The notes: a model not told the origin generated them from the sequence alone. DNA of 64,000 nucleotides from Knoellia sp. S7-12 (GCF_040518285.1 NZ_CP155449.1:3348001-3412000); one strand, 5' to 3'. Shown: positions 52,906 through 62,322, counted from the first letter of the stretch. Program-made: numbers and translations.

Positions 52906-53904
52906 GTGGCTTCCCCAACAGTCTTCGTGAGTTCCACGTTCTACGACCTCCGCTACGCACGAGAAGCCTTGAAAAGATTCATCGAGGCCTTGGGCTATAT
53001 CGCCGTTCTGAGCGAGGAAGGCGCGGTGTTCTACGACCCGAAGACCCACACGGTGGAGGCGTGCAAGAAGGAAGTGCACAACGCCGATCTGTTGGTCCTA
53101 CTCATCGGTGGACGATATGGCAGCCTCGCTCCAGACGAGACTCAATCGGTCACAAATGGCGAGTATGTGGCTGCGGTAGCTAAAGGAATTCCGGTTTTTG
53201 CGCTGGTTGAACAGGGAACTTACAACGACTATCAGCTTTACCGCGCAAACGCGAGCGATAAAGAGCTCTTGGAGAGACTTAGTTTTCCGAACGCTGATAA
53301 CGTCAAAATCTTCGAGTTTATTGATCAAGTTCAGGGTCAGGCTACAAACAACGCCCTCGTCCCATTTCAAACTGTTTCCGACATCGAGATCTATCTTCGG
53401 TCCCAGTGGGCGGGGATGATGCATTCCTTCCTCACCAGGGACGCCCGCACCACAGAAGTGGTGGATAATCTTGAACTGCTCCAACTCATGAACGAGCGCA
53501 TCGAGGTCATCACAAGCCAGATTCTGCAGTCCGTGGGAAGCCCAACGGATCGGTTGACAGTGCGGCTTCTCCATCAGATGCTGCAGTCAGCCGCGATGAG
53601 CGACATGCGGTTCATTGGGGCCCGGCCGACACCGGCTGCGGTCCTCAGCAATTCGACCCTGGTGGAGTTGGCTGCCAGCCTTGGGCGACCAATGAATGTA
53701 GAAGAAAAGAGCGAGAGTTCCATTTCGGGAAGCGGCGACATTAGCGCCTCTCGCTTGGAAACCGGGGAGCGGGACTACAGCCGGCTTCAAGACGAGATGC
53801 GTTCCGCCCTCGCGATGGCGGGGGTGACCGAAGAGGAATACCTCGAGCACGAGAAAACTCATCCGATCGTGACAGACGAGGGTGTCGATCGGGATAACTT
53901 CTAA
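52906..53904 (+). CDS. DUF4062 domain protein (TIR-like fold)
   Basis: 332 residues from the GTG at 52906 (AGGA eight bases upstream). The N-terminal DUF4062 domain is clear: TVFVSSTFYDLRYAREALKRF, CKKEVHNADLLVLLIGGRYGS, SVTNGEYVAAVAKGIPVFALV. This family is related to TIR/SEFIR signalling domains and is common at the N-terminus of STAND-type proteins. Here no NTPase follows; the rest (FVARSQ-like ~170-330) is helical and acidic. GC content is low for this genome (many AT-ending codons around 53150-53400). A sensing or NAD-related defence role is inference. Confidence 0.85.
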   Translation: MASPTVFVSSTFYDLRYAREALKRFIEALGYIAVLSEEGAVFYDPKTHTVEACKKEVHNADLLVLLIGGRYGSLAPDETQSVTNGEYVAAVAKGIPVFALVEQGTYNDYQLYRANASDKELLERLSFPNADNVKIFEFIDQVQGQATNNALVPFQTVSDIEIYLRSQWAGMMHSFLTRDARTTEVVDNLELLQLMNERIEVITSQILQSVGSPTDRLTVRLLHQMLQSAAMSDMRFIGARPTPAAVLSNSTLVELAASLGRPMNVEEKSESSISGSGDISASRLETGERDYSRLQDEMRSALAMAGVTEEEYLEHEKTHPIVTDEGVDRDNF

Positions 53905-53913
53905 CCACCCGCC

Positions 53914-54240
53914 TCAGTGAGCGGGCGTTGTTGGAACGGGCTCGAAGGAACGACCTGTCCGCTTCCGCACATGCCGCGATCCGCGGAAGTCACACTCAGA
54001 GGGCGGCAGACTCCGACGGGCCTCGGCGACGAAACGCTCGACGACGTCAAACGGCAGATTTCCAGATCGATGGCTGAGGAAGTCGAAGCCACTGCCGTCG
54101 TCGTGCCAGAACACTTCCAATACCGGCCCCGGGTCCTGCCCCGCTGAGAGTTCCGTGAGTTCCAATCCCACGCCATCTCTTATGACGTCAGAGGCCATCA
54201 CCATCTCGAAGCGGCGACCCTGGGACTCGTAGACATCCAT
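53914..54240 (-). CDS. Small hypothetical protein
   Basis: 108 residues from the ATG at 54240; an upstream start at 54279 is possible. MDVYESQGRRFEMVMASDVIRDGVGLELTEL, VLEVFWHDDGSGFDFL and LPFDVVERFVAEARRSLPPS form a compact alpha/beta domain with acidic character. It resembles immunity-type small proteins, but I cannot name a family. Confidence 0.55.
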   Translation of the reverse strand: MDVYESQGRRFEMVMASDVIRDGVGLELTELSAGQDPGPVLEVFWHDDGSGFDFLSHRSGNLPFDVVERFVAEARRSLPPSECDFRGSRHVRKRTGRSFEPVPTTPAH

Positions 54241-54317
54241 GGACACAGTCTCGGGGACTCGCGCCAACCCCGGGCTCAATCGCCCTCATCTGCCGCCGAC
54301 GGTGACAGGCGAGTCGC

Positions 54318-54708
54318 CTACGCGTCCGGATCGATGGCCTCCGGGCTGTGCTCAACGAGCGCCTGCGGGCCCGCGCCCGCCTCTTCGAGTCGCCACAGAA
54401 GCCGGCCGACATCCTTCTGCGACGGCCTCGGCACCCACTCCCGCCGCGTAGTGAAGCGGGGTTCGCCCTGACTCGTCCCTCCTATGCACGTCTGCTCCGT
54501 GTTCCAACAAGACGACAGTGATCGCACGTCGGCCGTCGTCATAGAACGCATCCACTTCGTCGAGCGACTCCATGAGGGGCGTCTTCAGGCCGTTGCCCCA
54601 TGCGTCGTCATCGACGTCGTGTCCCTCGGCGAGCATTCGCCGCACGGCTTCGTCATCGTCCCTCCAGACGGCGTAGCCCAGAGAGCCCTCACGGTCCTTG
54701 GCGGTCAC
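54318..54708 (-). pseudogene. Ankyrin-repeat protein, frameshifted
   Basis: The frame from the ATG at 54708 shows ankyrin repeats: LGYAVWRDDDEAVRRMLAEGHDV, then VVLLEHGADVHRRDESGRTPLHYAAGVG. After about 54425 this frame turns into Arg/Gly-rich nonsense. A neighbouring frame continues the ankyrin pattern (KDVGRLLWRLEEAGAGPQALVEHSPEAIDPDA, i.e. LLWRLEEAGAG) to a stop at 54318. A one-base indel near 54415-54430 would restore about 130 residues. Confidence 0.65.
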
Positions 54709-54793
54709 GGGGCACAGCCTGCCGGACTGTTAGGCGAAACGCATCGAGAACCACGAATCGAAGTCCTGCTCGACTTCTATCGAGGAGCCATTG

Positions 54794-55381
54794 CTACAGG
54801 TCTCGGTTCTCGGCGCCCTCGGCAAGGTCCGACCAGAACGGCACGTGGCTGCGATTCGATGACGGATTGAGCGGTGGGATGTGGAACTCATGGGCCACGT
54901 AGTCCAGGAGATTGTCGCCGTAGACGATGACGTCTGCCTGATAGACCGAGAAGACGGGGCTTGGTGTGAACTGCGAATCGGACAGCAGATACCGATGCGA
55001 GAAGACGGGGATCAGCCGTGGCACTCGCTCGAGATGCGTGCGCGCCTCATGCTCCTGAGCCGCTTCCCCGTCTGGCCGGTCGCCCCAGGATGCTGGCCAG
55101 AAGCCATTTGTGCGCACGTCGTAGAGGATCCCGTCGATGGGCCGATCGAGCCGTCCCAGCAGATCTTCGTCCGAGCCATTTCGCCAGTCTGGCCATGATT
55201 GTCCGACTGGAACAACAAGCTGCAGGAACTCGCGCTGCTCCGGTCCGAACGAGAAGCCCAATTTGCTCTCTACCCGCCACACTTCCTCGTCCGACAGGCC
55301 AGGGTCGAGTCGCACCCCTCCATCGCGAAGGCGACGGACCGACTGGGCGATGAGGTCTGGCACGCGACGATCATGTCGCAC
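54794..55381 (-). CDS. SMI1/KNR4 (SUKH)-like protein
   Basis: 195 residues. LDPGLSDEEVWRVESKLGFSFGPEQREFLQLVVPVGQSWPDWRNG and IDGILYDVRTNGFWPASWGDRP match the SUKH pattern (short core: LSDEEVWRVESKLGFSF). SUKH proteins often act as immunity proteins for polymorphic toxins. No toxin gene is visible next to it. A start further in (VPDLIAQSVRRL) is possible. Confidence 0.7.
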   Translation of the reverse strand: MRHDRRVPDLIAQSVRRLRDGGVRLDPGLSDEEVWRVESKLGFSFGPEQREFLQLVVPVGQSWPDWRNGSDEDLLGRLDRPIDGILYDVRTNGFWPASWGDRPDGEAAQEHEARTHLERVPRLIPVFSHRYLLSDSQFTPSPVFSVYQADVIVYGDNLLDYVAHEFHIPPLNPSSNRSHVPFWSDLAEGAENRDL

Positions 55382-55857
55382 CCGGCATGCTCGTGCTGCA
55401 CGGTGAGAATTCTCTGTACTCCGTCAAGGGCGGGCCTTCGGCCCGCCGGCCCGCCGGCCCGCCGGGCGTGCGGCCTGGCGGCCGGTCCCGGCACGCCGCG
55501 ACAAAAGGCGGCCCCACGGCATACGAGAAGGGCACCGGACCGCTCGACCCAGTGCCTCCCCCACGAATCGTCAGGTCACCCCGCCGCCGACCCGACGCTC
55601 CACTGTCCCGCCCGCCTCCGGGCCGCATCAAGGGCGCTACGCGTCACTGCGTGATGGCCTGCGGCCACCCTTGACCCGACCACTCCGCCGGTCTGGCCTG
55701 CTCCGCTGTCGGCTCGGTGGCTCAGCTGTGCCCAAGGCCTTCCGTGGGCACATTTTGGGCACCATCCCTGGCGGAAACCCCTCGACGGCCATGCCCAGCA
55801 CACACGGTTTCCCGCACGAATCCGGTTCGTCGCCACCCACTCGGAGACCCCGAAGAA
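55382..55857. other. Right end of the mobile element, no gene
   Basis: 476 bp with no supported ORF. It contains a GGCGGGC-CTTCG-GCCCGCC hairpin (about 55430-55448) that runs into an 8-bp tandem repeat of GCCCGCCG (55441-55464), and one CGGCATAC octamer near 55508. Confidence 0.5.
55441..55464. repeat. 8-bp tandem repeat
   Basis: Three copies of GCCCGCCG directly after a GC-rich hairpin. Confidence 0.8.
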
Positions 55858-55901
55858 TCTCCTAAAGAAGGTGTCGCGTGTTCGAATCACGCCGAGGGCA
55901 C
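55858..55901 (+). repeat. attR: 44-bp direct repeat of the tRNA-Arg 3' half
   Basis: Identical to 47784-47827. The preceding bases (CGAAGAA) do not continue the tRNA, so this is the distal attachment site, not a second tRNA gene. Confidence 0.93.
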
Positions 55902-56181
55902 GCCACCAGAACCCGCTGATCTGGGCTCAGGTGTTCAGGACGTTCACGGTGCGCACCGGACGCAGCACCCGTCGTCGTGGCTGACCACGTACTCTGGTCC
56001 TGTGTCCCGCCGCTTGGTGAGGACACGACCGCGACACGGGGCCCGGGGCTTGGACCTTGCACCGCGTGCACGTTGGCCCGCAAATGCCGTCTTTTTCGGC
56101 GTGGCCACGTCGCCTCAGCACCGCGGACCCGGCGCCGACCTCGGCTTCACGCCGTTGTCCCGACTCAGAAGAAGGAACCGC

Positions 56182-58317
56182 TTGGCACAGCGAGCTCCCC
56201 GCCGCACAGGCGCGCAGCGCACCCCGCAGCGTGACCGGCGACCTCCGCGTGCCCGCGACGCCGAGGGCATCATCCCGATCCTCGCCAAGACCATCCGGCA
56301 GGTCGAAGCCGCCGCGCGCGGCGGCAAGGTCAAGCCGAACGGTCGCACGGCATACCAGGTTGTCGCTCTGCTGATGCGGGAAGAACGGGCCCGGGTCAAG
56401 GCAGACACCGCGACGCCCGAAGCCCAAAGGGCCGCTGAGCTCACGCGCCTTGATGGCATCGGCACGATCCTGGCCAAGATGGCGGCCCGCGACACCTCGC
56501 TCCTCAGCCTGCTGGTCGACGGCGCCGTTCCGTCGTCCTCGGCAGTGAGCCTCAAGAACGAGATGCTTCGGGCAAGCGGACGCGAGCCCGAGCCGGAAGC
56601 CGAGCCCGAGCCCTTGGCCCCCACCGAGTTGGCACCACCGCCGCGCCGCGTCGTCCCGCAGACCGTCATCGCCCGCCAGCTGGCGAACCCCTTCCTGGCG
56701 CCGGACTTCTCGGCGGTACCGGCACGTCGCCCAGTCACCAACCGGCTCGGTGACTGGGAGCTGCTGAACCCTCTCTTTCGCGCCTTCGAGTACGGCGGCG
56801 ACGCCACCTGCATGCCGTTGCCCGAGCCGGCGGACGTCGTCCACGGCATCCGGGGACTGGAGCTCATGCACCACCAGGCCCAGGTCGTGGCGGCCGCTGC
56901 GGCTGGCCACCGCACGTTCCTGCTCGCGGACGAACCGGGCCTTGGGAAGACCGCGCAGGCGCTACTCGCCGCCGATGCCGCACACGCCTTCCCCCTGCTG
57001 GTCGTCGTCCCAAACGTCGTCAAGGCGAACTGGGCGCACGAGGCGGAACTGTGGACTCCACGCCGGGCGCCCACGGTGGTTCACGGGGACGGTCACTCGA
57101 TCGACGGCTTCGCCGACATCGTCATCGTCAACTACGAGATCCTCGACCGCCACGTGGGTTGGCTGGGCAACCACGGCTTCCGCGGCATGGTCGTCGACGA
57201 GGCGCACTTCATCAAGAACAAGTCGTCGCAGCGCTCCCAGCACGTCCTGGAGGTGTCCGAGCGCATCCGAGCCCGCACCAGCAACGCGCTATTCATGGCG
57301 CTCACGGGCACACCGCTGATCAACGACATCGAGGACTTCAGGGCCATCTGGCAGTTCCTCGGCTGGATCGACGCCAAGAAGCCCAGGCACGACCTCATGG
57401 CGGCCTTGGAAGACACCCGCCTGACCCCCGCCGACCCGGGGTTCTATGCGGCCGCCCGCACCAGCGTCATCGACCTCGGCATCGTCCGACGGCGCAAGGT
57501 CGACGTCGCCTCCGACATCCCGGCTCGGCGCGTCGCTGACCTGCCGGTCGAGCTCGACGACGAAGCCAGCCGCTCGATCCGGGCAGCCGAGCAGGAACTG
57601 ACCCGTCGCCTGGTCAAGCGCTACGAGACGGCCATGGCCGCCCGCAAGACCGCACCGACGGTCGAGGGCGTGGACCACGACCTGGTCCGCCGCGTCGCGG
57701 AGTGGGAGCGCAAGAACGCCGGCTCACGCAAGACCGGTGACAACGTCTTCACGGTGATGCGCAAGATCGGGCAGGCCAAGGCCGGTCTCGCCGCCGACTA
57801 CGCCGCCCAACTCGCTCGCAACGTCGGCAAGGTGGTGCTGTTCGCCAAGCACATCGATGTCATGGACACGGCCGAGCAGACCTTCGCCAAGCGGGGTGTC
57901 GGCTACGCCTCGATCCGCGGCGACCAGACCCCGAAGGTGCGCAAGGCCAACATCGAGGCGTTCCTCACCGACCCCGCCATCTCCGTCGTGGTGTGCTCGC
58001 TCACCGCGGCCGGGGTGGGCCTCAACCTTCAGGTCGCCTCGAACGTCGTGCTGGCCGAGCTGTCGTGGACATCGGCGGAGCAGACGCAAGCCATCGACCG
58101 GGTGCACCGCATCGGCCAGACCGAGCCGGTCACCGCGTGGCGGATCATCGCCGCCCAGACGATCGACTCGAGGCTCGCTCAGCTCATCGACGACAAGGCG
58201 GGGCTCGCAGCCCGGGCCCTCGACGGCTCCGACGAGGAGGTCGGCTCCTCGGCCGACGTGCAGGTCGAGGCCCTCGTGTCCCTGCTGACCGAGGCGTTGC
58301 ACGCCGCCGACAGCTAG
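56182..58317 (+). CDS. SNF2-family DNA/RNA helicase
   Basis: 711 residues from the TTG at 56182, chosen for AAGGA just upstream; the frame is open far to the left across attR without support. Residues ~1-170: basic helical region (IIPILAKTIRQVEAAARGGK). Then the SF2 core: HQAQVVAAAAAGHRTFLLADEPGLGKTAQ (Walker A DEPGLGKT), VVDEAHFIKNKSSQRSQ, LTGTPLINDIEDF, ICSLTAAGVGLNLQ-like SLTAAGVGLNLQVAS and EQTQAIDRVHRIGQTEPV. It resembles HARP/SMARCAL1-type remodellers. 280 bp of non-coding sequence separates it from attR. Confidence 0.88.
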   Translation: MAQRAPRRTGAQRTPQRDRRPPRARDAEGIIPILAKTIRQVEAAARGGKVKPNGRTAYQVVALLMREERARVKADTATPEAQRAAELTRLDGIGTILAKMAARDTSLLSLLVDGAVPSSSAVSLKNEMLRASGREPEPEAEPEPLAPTELAPPPRRVVPQTVIARQLANPFLAPDFSAVPARRPVTNRLGDWELLNPLFRAFEYGGDATCMPLPEPADVVHGIRGLELMHHQAQVVAAAAAGHRTFLLADEPGLGKTAQALLAADAAHAFPLLVVVPNVVKANWAHEAELWTPRRAPTVVHGDGHSIDGFADIVIVNYEILDRHVGWLGNHGFRGMVVDEAHFIKNKSSQRSQHVLEVSERIRARTSNALFMALTGTPLINDIEDFRAIWQFLGWIDAKKPRHDLMAALEDTRLTPADPGFYAAARTSVIDLGIVRRRKVDVASDIPARRVADLPVELDDEASRSIRAAEQELTRRLVKRYETAMAARKTAPTVEGVDHDLVRRVAEWERKNAGSRKTGDNVFTVMRKIGQAKAGLAADYAAQLARNVGKVVLFAKHIDVMDTAEQTFAKRGVGYASIRGDQTPKVRKANIEAFLTDPAISVVVCSLTAAGVGLNLQVASNVVLAELSWTSAEQTQAIDRVHRIGQTEPVTAWRIIAAQTIDSRLAQLIDDKAGLAARALDGSDEEVGSSADVQVEALVSLLTEALHAADS

Positions 58318-58336
58318 GGACGACGAAAGTACGCAC

Positions 58337-60721
58337 TCACAGGTGTCGTGCGCGCAGGCGCAGGGCGTTGGCGATGACGCTGACCGAGGAGAGGGCCATG
58401 GCCGCGGCGGCGATCATCGGGGAGAGCAGGAGCCCGAAGGTGGGGTAGAGGACTCCAGCTGCGATGGGGATGCCGGCGACGTTGTACATGAAAGCGAACA
58501 CGAGGTTCTGTCGGATGTTCGACATCGTCGCCTGGGACAGTTTGCGTGCTCGCACGATGCCGGTCAGGTCGCCCTTGAGCAGGGTGATGCCGGCGCTCTC
58601 GATGGCCACGTCGGTCCCTGACCCCATTGCCAGGCCCACGTCGGCGGCGGCGAGCGCGGGTGCGTCGTTGACGCCGTCGCCCGCCATGGCCACGACCCGT
58701 CCTTGGCTGCGTAGTCGCGTGACGACGTCGGCCTTGTGGTCGGGCATGACTTCGGCTTCGACCTGGTCGATGCCGAGTCGCCGGGCGACTGCTTCGGCGG
58801 TGACGCGGTTGTCACCGGTGAGCATGACGACCTCGATGCCCTCGGCTCGCAGCGCTTTCACGGCTTGCGGTGTTGTCTCCTTGACCGGGTCGGCGATGGC
58901 GATGATGCCGGCGAGGTGGTCGTCCACGCCTGCGAAGATCACCGTTGCTCCGTCGGCGCGCAGCTGGTCGGCCTGTGTTGTCAGTGCGCTCGGGTCGAGT
59001 CCTTCATCGGTCAGGAAGGATGCACTGCCGACCCGGACCTGGCGCCGTTCAACCGTTCCGATCACGCCCTTGCCCACTGGAGCATTGAAGTTGGCCACGT
59101 CTGGGATGGACAGGCCGGCCCGGGTGGCTGCGTTGACGATGGCTGTTGCCAGGGGGTGTTCGGAGGCCCGTTCAACCCCGGCGACGAGGCGCAACAGGTC
59201 GTCCTGCTCGAAGCCGGGGGTCGTGACAACCTGCGTCACGGACGGTTTGCCCTCGGTGAGAGTTCCGGTCTTGTCCACAACGAGGGTGTTGACCTTCTCC
59301 ATCCGTTCGAGCGCTTCGGCGTTCTTGATCAGGACACCGAGCCCGGCCCCTCGCCCGACGCCGACCATGATGGACATCGGTGTCGCCAGTCCCAGGGCAC
59401 AGGGGCACGCGATGATCAGGACGGACACAGCCACGACGAGCGCGTGAGCAAGCCTCGGGTCGGGGCCGACCGCGGCCCACACCGCGAACGCGACGATCGC
59501 GATCACGATGACGGCGGGTACGAACCACGCCGCCACCTGGTCCGCGACCCGCTGGATCGGTGCGCGGGAGCGTTGTGCGTCCGCGACCATCTGCACGATC
59601 CGCGCCAGCATGGTGTCGCGACCGACCTTCTCGGCCCGCACGATCAGCGACCCGCTCTGGTTGATGGTGCCGCCGATGACTGTGTCGTCAACTGCCTTGG
59701 TCACCGGCATCGACTCACCAGTCACCAACGACTCGTCAAGGGTGGAACGCCCCTCTTCCACGAGCCCGTCGACGGGGATCTTCTCGCCCGGCCGGACCCG
59801 GAATCGGTCACCCACATTCACCTGATCCAGGGTCACCTCGTGTTCCGTGCCGTCCGGGTCGATGCGACGAGCGGTATCGGGGGTGAGGTCGAGCAGGGCC
59901 CGAATGGCGCCGGACGTTTGCTCACGGGCCCGCAGTTCGAGGACCTGCCCGAGCAGGACGAGCGTGGTGATGACCGAGGCGGCTTCGAAGTAGACGTCGA
60001 CCGCACCATCCATCCGGAAGGCCTCAGGGAAGATCCCGGGTGCGAGTGTGGCGACCACGCTGAACAGCCAGGCGACACCGGTGCCCATCGCGATGAGGGT
60101 GAACATGTTGAGCTTCATCGTGCGCACCGAGGTCCAGCCCCGCTGGAAGAACGGCCACCCCGCCCACAACACCACGGGGGTGGCAAAGACCAGTTGCAGC
60201 CAGGCGGACACTCGCGGTGAGATCGCGTCGTGGATCGCCGGGACCAGGTCGCCACCCATGCCAAGGATGACCACGGGGATCGACAGGGCAACGCCGGCCC
60301 AGAAGCGGCGGGTCATGTCTGCCAGCTCAGGGCTGGGCCCGCTGTCCGCGGTCACCATCACCGGTTCGAGGGCCATCCCGCAGATCGGGCACGAACCCGG
60401 ACCGGCTCGCCGGATTTCCGGGTGCATCGGGCAGGTCCACTCCGCGACTTCTCCAGACACCGGTGCCGATGCTGAGCCGCCCTCGCCAGAACCTTGGCTG
60501 TGATGGTCATGCGCGCCGCCGTCGGGCGGGCTGTCGGTCCTGGCCGAGGAGTACGCCGCAGGGTTGGCGTCGAACGTGGACTTGCAGTGCGCAGAACAGA
60601 AGTGGAACGTGCGGCCGTCGTGCTCAGACCGGTGGGTGCTGACGGCGGGGTCGACGTCCATCCCACAGACAGGATCCTTCACCGTGGTCGCAGCGGTGGC
60701 GTGTTCAGTGGGGTGGCTCAT
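58337..60721 (-). CDS. copA: Copper-translocating P1B-type ATPase
   Basis: 794 residues from the ATG at 60721; the ATG at 60733 lies inside the operator. There is no HMA domain. A YHS-type domain ([10 protein letters not shown] ... [12 protein letters not shown]) and a heavy-metal-binding domain ([26 protein letters not shown], key CPMHP and CPICGM) come first. ACPCALG is the metal-site CPC in a membrane helix; DKTGTLTEG is phosphorylated; SEHPLATAI and [10 protein letters not shown] follow. It exports Cu+ (possibly Ag+) from the cytoplasm. The promoter carries a CsoR-like operator. Confidence 0.95.
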   Translation of the reverse strand: MSHPTEHATAATTVKDPVCGMDVDPAVSTHRSEHDGRTFHFCSAHCKSTFDANPAAYSSARTDSPPDGGAHDHHSQGSGEGGSASAPVSGEVAEWTCPMHPEIRRAGPGSCPICGMALEPVMVTADSGPSPELADMTRRFWAGVALSIPVVILGMGGDLVPAIHDAISPRVSAWLQLVFATPVVLWAGWPFFQRGWTSVRTMKLNMFTLIAMGTGVAWLFSVVATLAPGIFPEAFRMDGAVDVYFEAASVITTLVLLGQVLELRAREQTSGAIRALLDLTPDTARRIDPDGTEHEVTLDQVNVGDRFRVRPGEKIPVDGLVEEGRSTLDESLVTGESMPVTKAVDDTVIGGTINQSGSLIVRAEKVGRDTMLARIVQMVADAQRSRAPIQRVADQVAAWFVPAVIVIAIVAFAVWAAVGPDPRLAHALVVAVSVLIIACPCALGLATPMSIMVGVGRGAGLGVLIKNAEALERMEKVNTLVVDKTGTLTEGKPSVTQVVTTPGFEQDDLLRLVAGVERASEHPLATAIVNAATRAGLSIPDVANFNAPVGKGVIGTVERRQVRVGSASFLTDEGLDPSALTTQADQLRADGATVIFAGVDDHLAGIIAIADPVKETTPQAVKALRAEGIEVVMLTGDNRVTAEAVARRLGIDQVEAEVMPDHKADVVTRLRSQGRVVAMAGDGVNDAPALAAADVGLAMGSGTDVAIESAGITLLKGDLTGIVRARKLSQATMSNIRQNLVFAFMYNVAGIPIAAGVLYPTFGLLLSPMIAAAAMALSSVSVIANALRLRARHL

Positions 60722-60730
60722 GCCACTCAA

Positions 60731-60758
60731 CATATACCCCCTAGGGGTATATAGTCAA
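60731..60758 (-). promoter_or_regulatory. copA promoter with CsoR-like operator in the spacer
   Basis: On the minus strand: -35 TTGACT (60758-60753), 16-bp spacer, -10 TATATG (60736-60731). The perfect 9-bp arms ATATACCCC and GGGGTATAT (60732-60740 and 60744-60752, centre CTA) fill the spacer. This TACCCC-n3-GGGGTA form is typical of copper-sensing CsoR operators. The ATG at 60721 follows within 10 bases, giving a very short leader. No csoR gene is in the window. Confidence 0.85.
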
Positions 60759-61029
60759 CGGCAGGCAACGGCTTACCAATTCGCGCGATAGCCCGAGTGC
60801 GCTTCTTCGGGAAGTTGATGTGTAGCGAGCACACACGGGCATCGTCACCATTGGCCGTGGCTGACAGGCCACGCCGTCGAATCGCTCGGTCGGCGAAGGC
60901 GACGGGAGGGACCTTCGGCCCTGACCTGGCGCGCCCGAAAGTCGTAGCGTCGCAATTGGGTTGGACGACCTGCTGGTTCACCGGCAGGAGTTCGGCCTGT
61001 TCGCCGCATACAGCCAGGAGCTGGACCAG
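60759..61029. other. Non-coding stretch downstream of the copA promoter
   Basis: About 270 bp. I see no gene, strong repeat or terminator here; an AGGAG near 61015 belongs to the next gene. Confidence 0.4.
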
Positions 61030-61269
61030 ATGAACCACAAGAGGCATATGTACCTCATGGTCGGCTTGGTCGTCGGAGGGGGCGCGCTGTACTTCTCGGG
61101 CCTCATCGACGGCGGTGCGCTCTTCTGGCTCTGGCCGCTGGCCTGCGTCGCCATGATGCTCGTGATGATGTGGGCCATGGGCAGCATGTGGCGTCGGCCT
61201 GTCGAGCACACCCACGACGACGGAGTGAGCCACTCGCACGGTGACGTCCCGGAGTCCCTGCGCAAGTAG
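61030..61269 (+). CDS. Small His-rich membrane protein
   Basis: 79 residues from the ATG at 61030. Two hydrophobic helices (MYLMVGLVVGGGALYFSGLI and LFWLWPLACVAMMLVMMWAMG), rich in Met and Trp, are followed by a His-rich tail (EHTHDDGVSHSHGD). Similar small proteins (DUF2933-like) sit beside copper ATPases, so a metal-linked role is plausible but unproven. Confidence 0.65.
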   Translation: MNHKRHMYLMVGLVVGGGALYFSGLIDGGALFWLWPLACVAMMLVMMWAMGSMWRRPVEHTHDDGVSHSHGDVPESLRK

Positions 61270-61342
61270 AGCTGTCGGCGCCGACGCCGCAGGCTCGGCG
61301 CCACGACGGAACGAGCGGTCGCGTGGCCGCGAGGAGAGAGAC

Positions 61343-61501
61343 ATGATCACGTCGCAGATCTTGGTGACCCTGCTATTCGCGGCGACGACCGGCGGCTTGG
61401 GCTGGTTGTCCTTCCGCTCTCGGGCGGCGACCCAGGCCGTTGACCTGCATGGTGCACAAGCGGTGTCGGCACGCTCGCCCGAGGCGGCGAAGCCCCGATG
61501 A
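61343..61501 (+). CDS. Small single-helix membrane protein
   Basis: 52 residues; GAGGAGAGAG precedes the ATG. One helix (ILVTLLFAATTGGLGWLSF) and a polar tail. The stop overlaps the next start (ATGA). No recognised family. Confidence 0.6.
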   Translation: MITSQILVTLLFAATTGGLGWLSFRSRAATQAVDLHGAQAVSARSPEAAKPR

Positions 61502-62322
61502 ACCAGACCCCACAACTGTTCTCTATGCTCAGCAGGCTCTCACTCGGAGGTGTCGGGCTCGTGCTGGCGGCCGTCTGGGGTCTGAAGCTTGCGAAGGTCG
61601 CCAGAAGCGACGTCAGCTACGCCCACTACTGGGCACGACCTCAGGGCCGATCTGGCGGACTCTTGTACGTCGCGCTCGGCGACAGCGCCGCACAGAGCAT
61701 CGGCGCGAGTCGACCGGAGCGCGGCTACGTCGGGTTGCTGGCACAACGATTGCGGAACAGCACTGGGCACAGGGTGCAGGTCGTCAATCTGAGCCGCTCC
61801 GGTGCTCGCATAGACGACGTGATCGACTCCCAGATACCGGCACTCGCCGCTCTCGGGCGCACCCCGCACGTCGTCACCGTCGCGATCGGGGGCAACGACA
61901 TCCTGCAGTACGACCGCGCCGCGTTCAGCTTGGCCAGTGACAGGCTCACCTCCGCGCTGCCTTCCGGCACCTACGTCGCGGACGTGCCGTACTTCATGCA
62001 CGGCCACTGGGAGCGCCAGGCACGGCAGGCAGCCCGGATGCTCACGACAAGTGCTGTCGCGCATGGTTTGAGGCCTGTTGCGCTGCATGAGGCTCTTGAG
62101 GCGCAAGGACTTCGGGCGATGCTCAACCAGTACGCGGCCGACTGGTTCCACCCCAACGATCGCGGACACCGCGTCTGGGCGGACGCCTTTTGGCAGCAGA
62201 TGTCGGCGGAACGCGGCGACCAAGTCGGCTTGCCGCTGCCGGTACCCGTCTTTCAAGGGGGCCGGTCAAGCTCGTCCAGAGTCAACAGTGGAGTTCATGA
62301 GCCTCGACTCCAAGGCGAATGA
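61498..62322 (+). CDS. SGNH/GDSL hydrolase
   Basis: 274 residues with an N-terminal membrane anchor (LSLGGVGLVLAAVWGLKL). The catalytic blocks are present: YVALGDSAAQSIGAS (block I Ser), a Gly in VNLSRSGARI, IGGNDIL (Asn), and DWFHPNDRGH (Asp and His). Such enzymes are esterases or lipases acting on lipids or cell-wall acyl groups outside the membrane. It is translationally coupled to the small protein before it. Confidence 0.9.
   Translation: MNQTPQLFSMLSRLSLGGVGLVLAAVWGLKLAKVARSDVSYAHYWARPQGRSGGLLYVALGDSAAQSIGASRPERGYVGLLAQRLRNSTGHRVQVVNLSRSGARIDDVIDSQIPALAALGRTPHVVTVAIGGNDILQYDRAAFSLASDRLTSALPSGTYVADVPYFMHGHWERQARQAARMLTTSAVAHGLRPVALHEALEAQGLRAMLNQYAADWFHPNDRGHRVWADAFWQQMSAERGDQVGLPLPVPVFQGGRSSSSRVNSGVHEPRLQGE

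Larger units (their letters stand above)
47784..55901. mobile_element. Integrated AICE-like element (about 8.1 kb) in tRNA-Arg
   Basis: Bounded by 44-bp attL and attR. It contains, on the minus strand, rep-xis-int with ATGA-type overlaps, as in pSAM2-like integrative elements. Cargo: a coiled-coil membrane protein, a DUF4062 protein, two broken small genes, and small immunity-like genes. No FtsK/TraSA-type translocase, Pra or Spd protein is seen, so self-transfer is doubtful. Cargo base composition is visibly more AT-rich than the flanks, most clearly at 51.1-53.9 kb. Confidence 0.9.

Noticed and set aside
55858..55930. Second tRNA-Arg gene
   Set aside because: Only the 3' 44 bp match; the acceptor 5' strand and D-arm are absent, so it is an attachment site.
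55717..56181. N-terminal extension of the SNF2 helicase across attR
   Set aside because: It would read through the attachment repeat; a TTG with AAGGA at 56182 is a better start.
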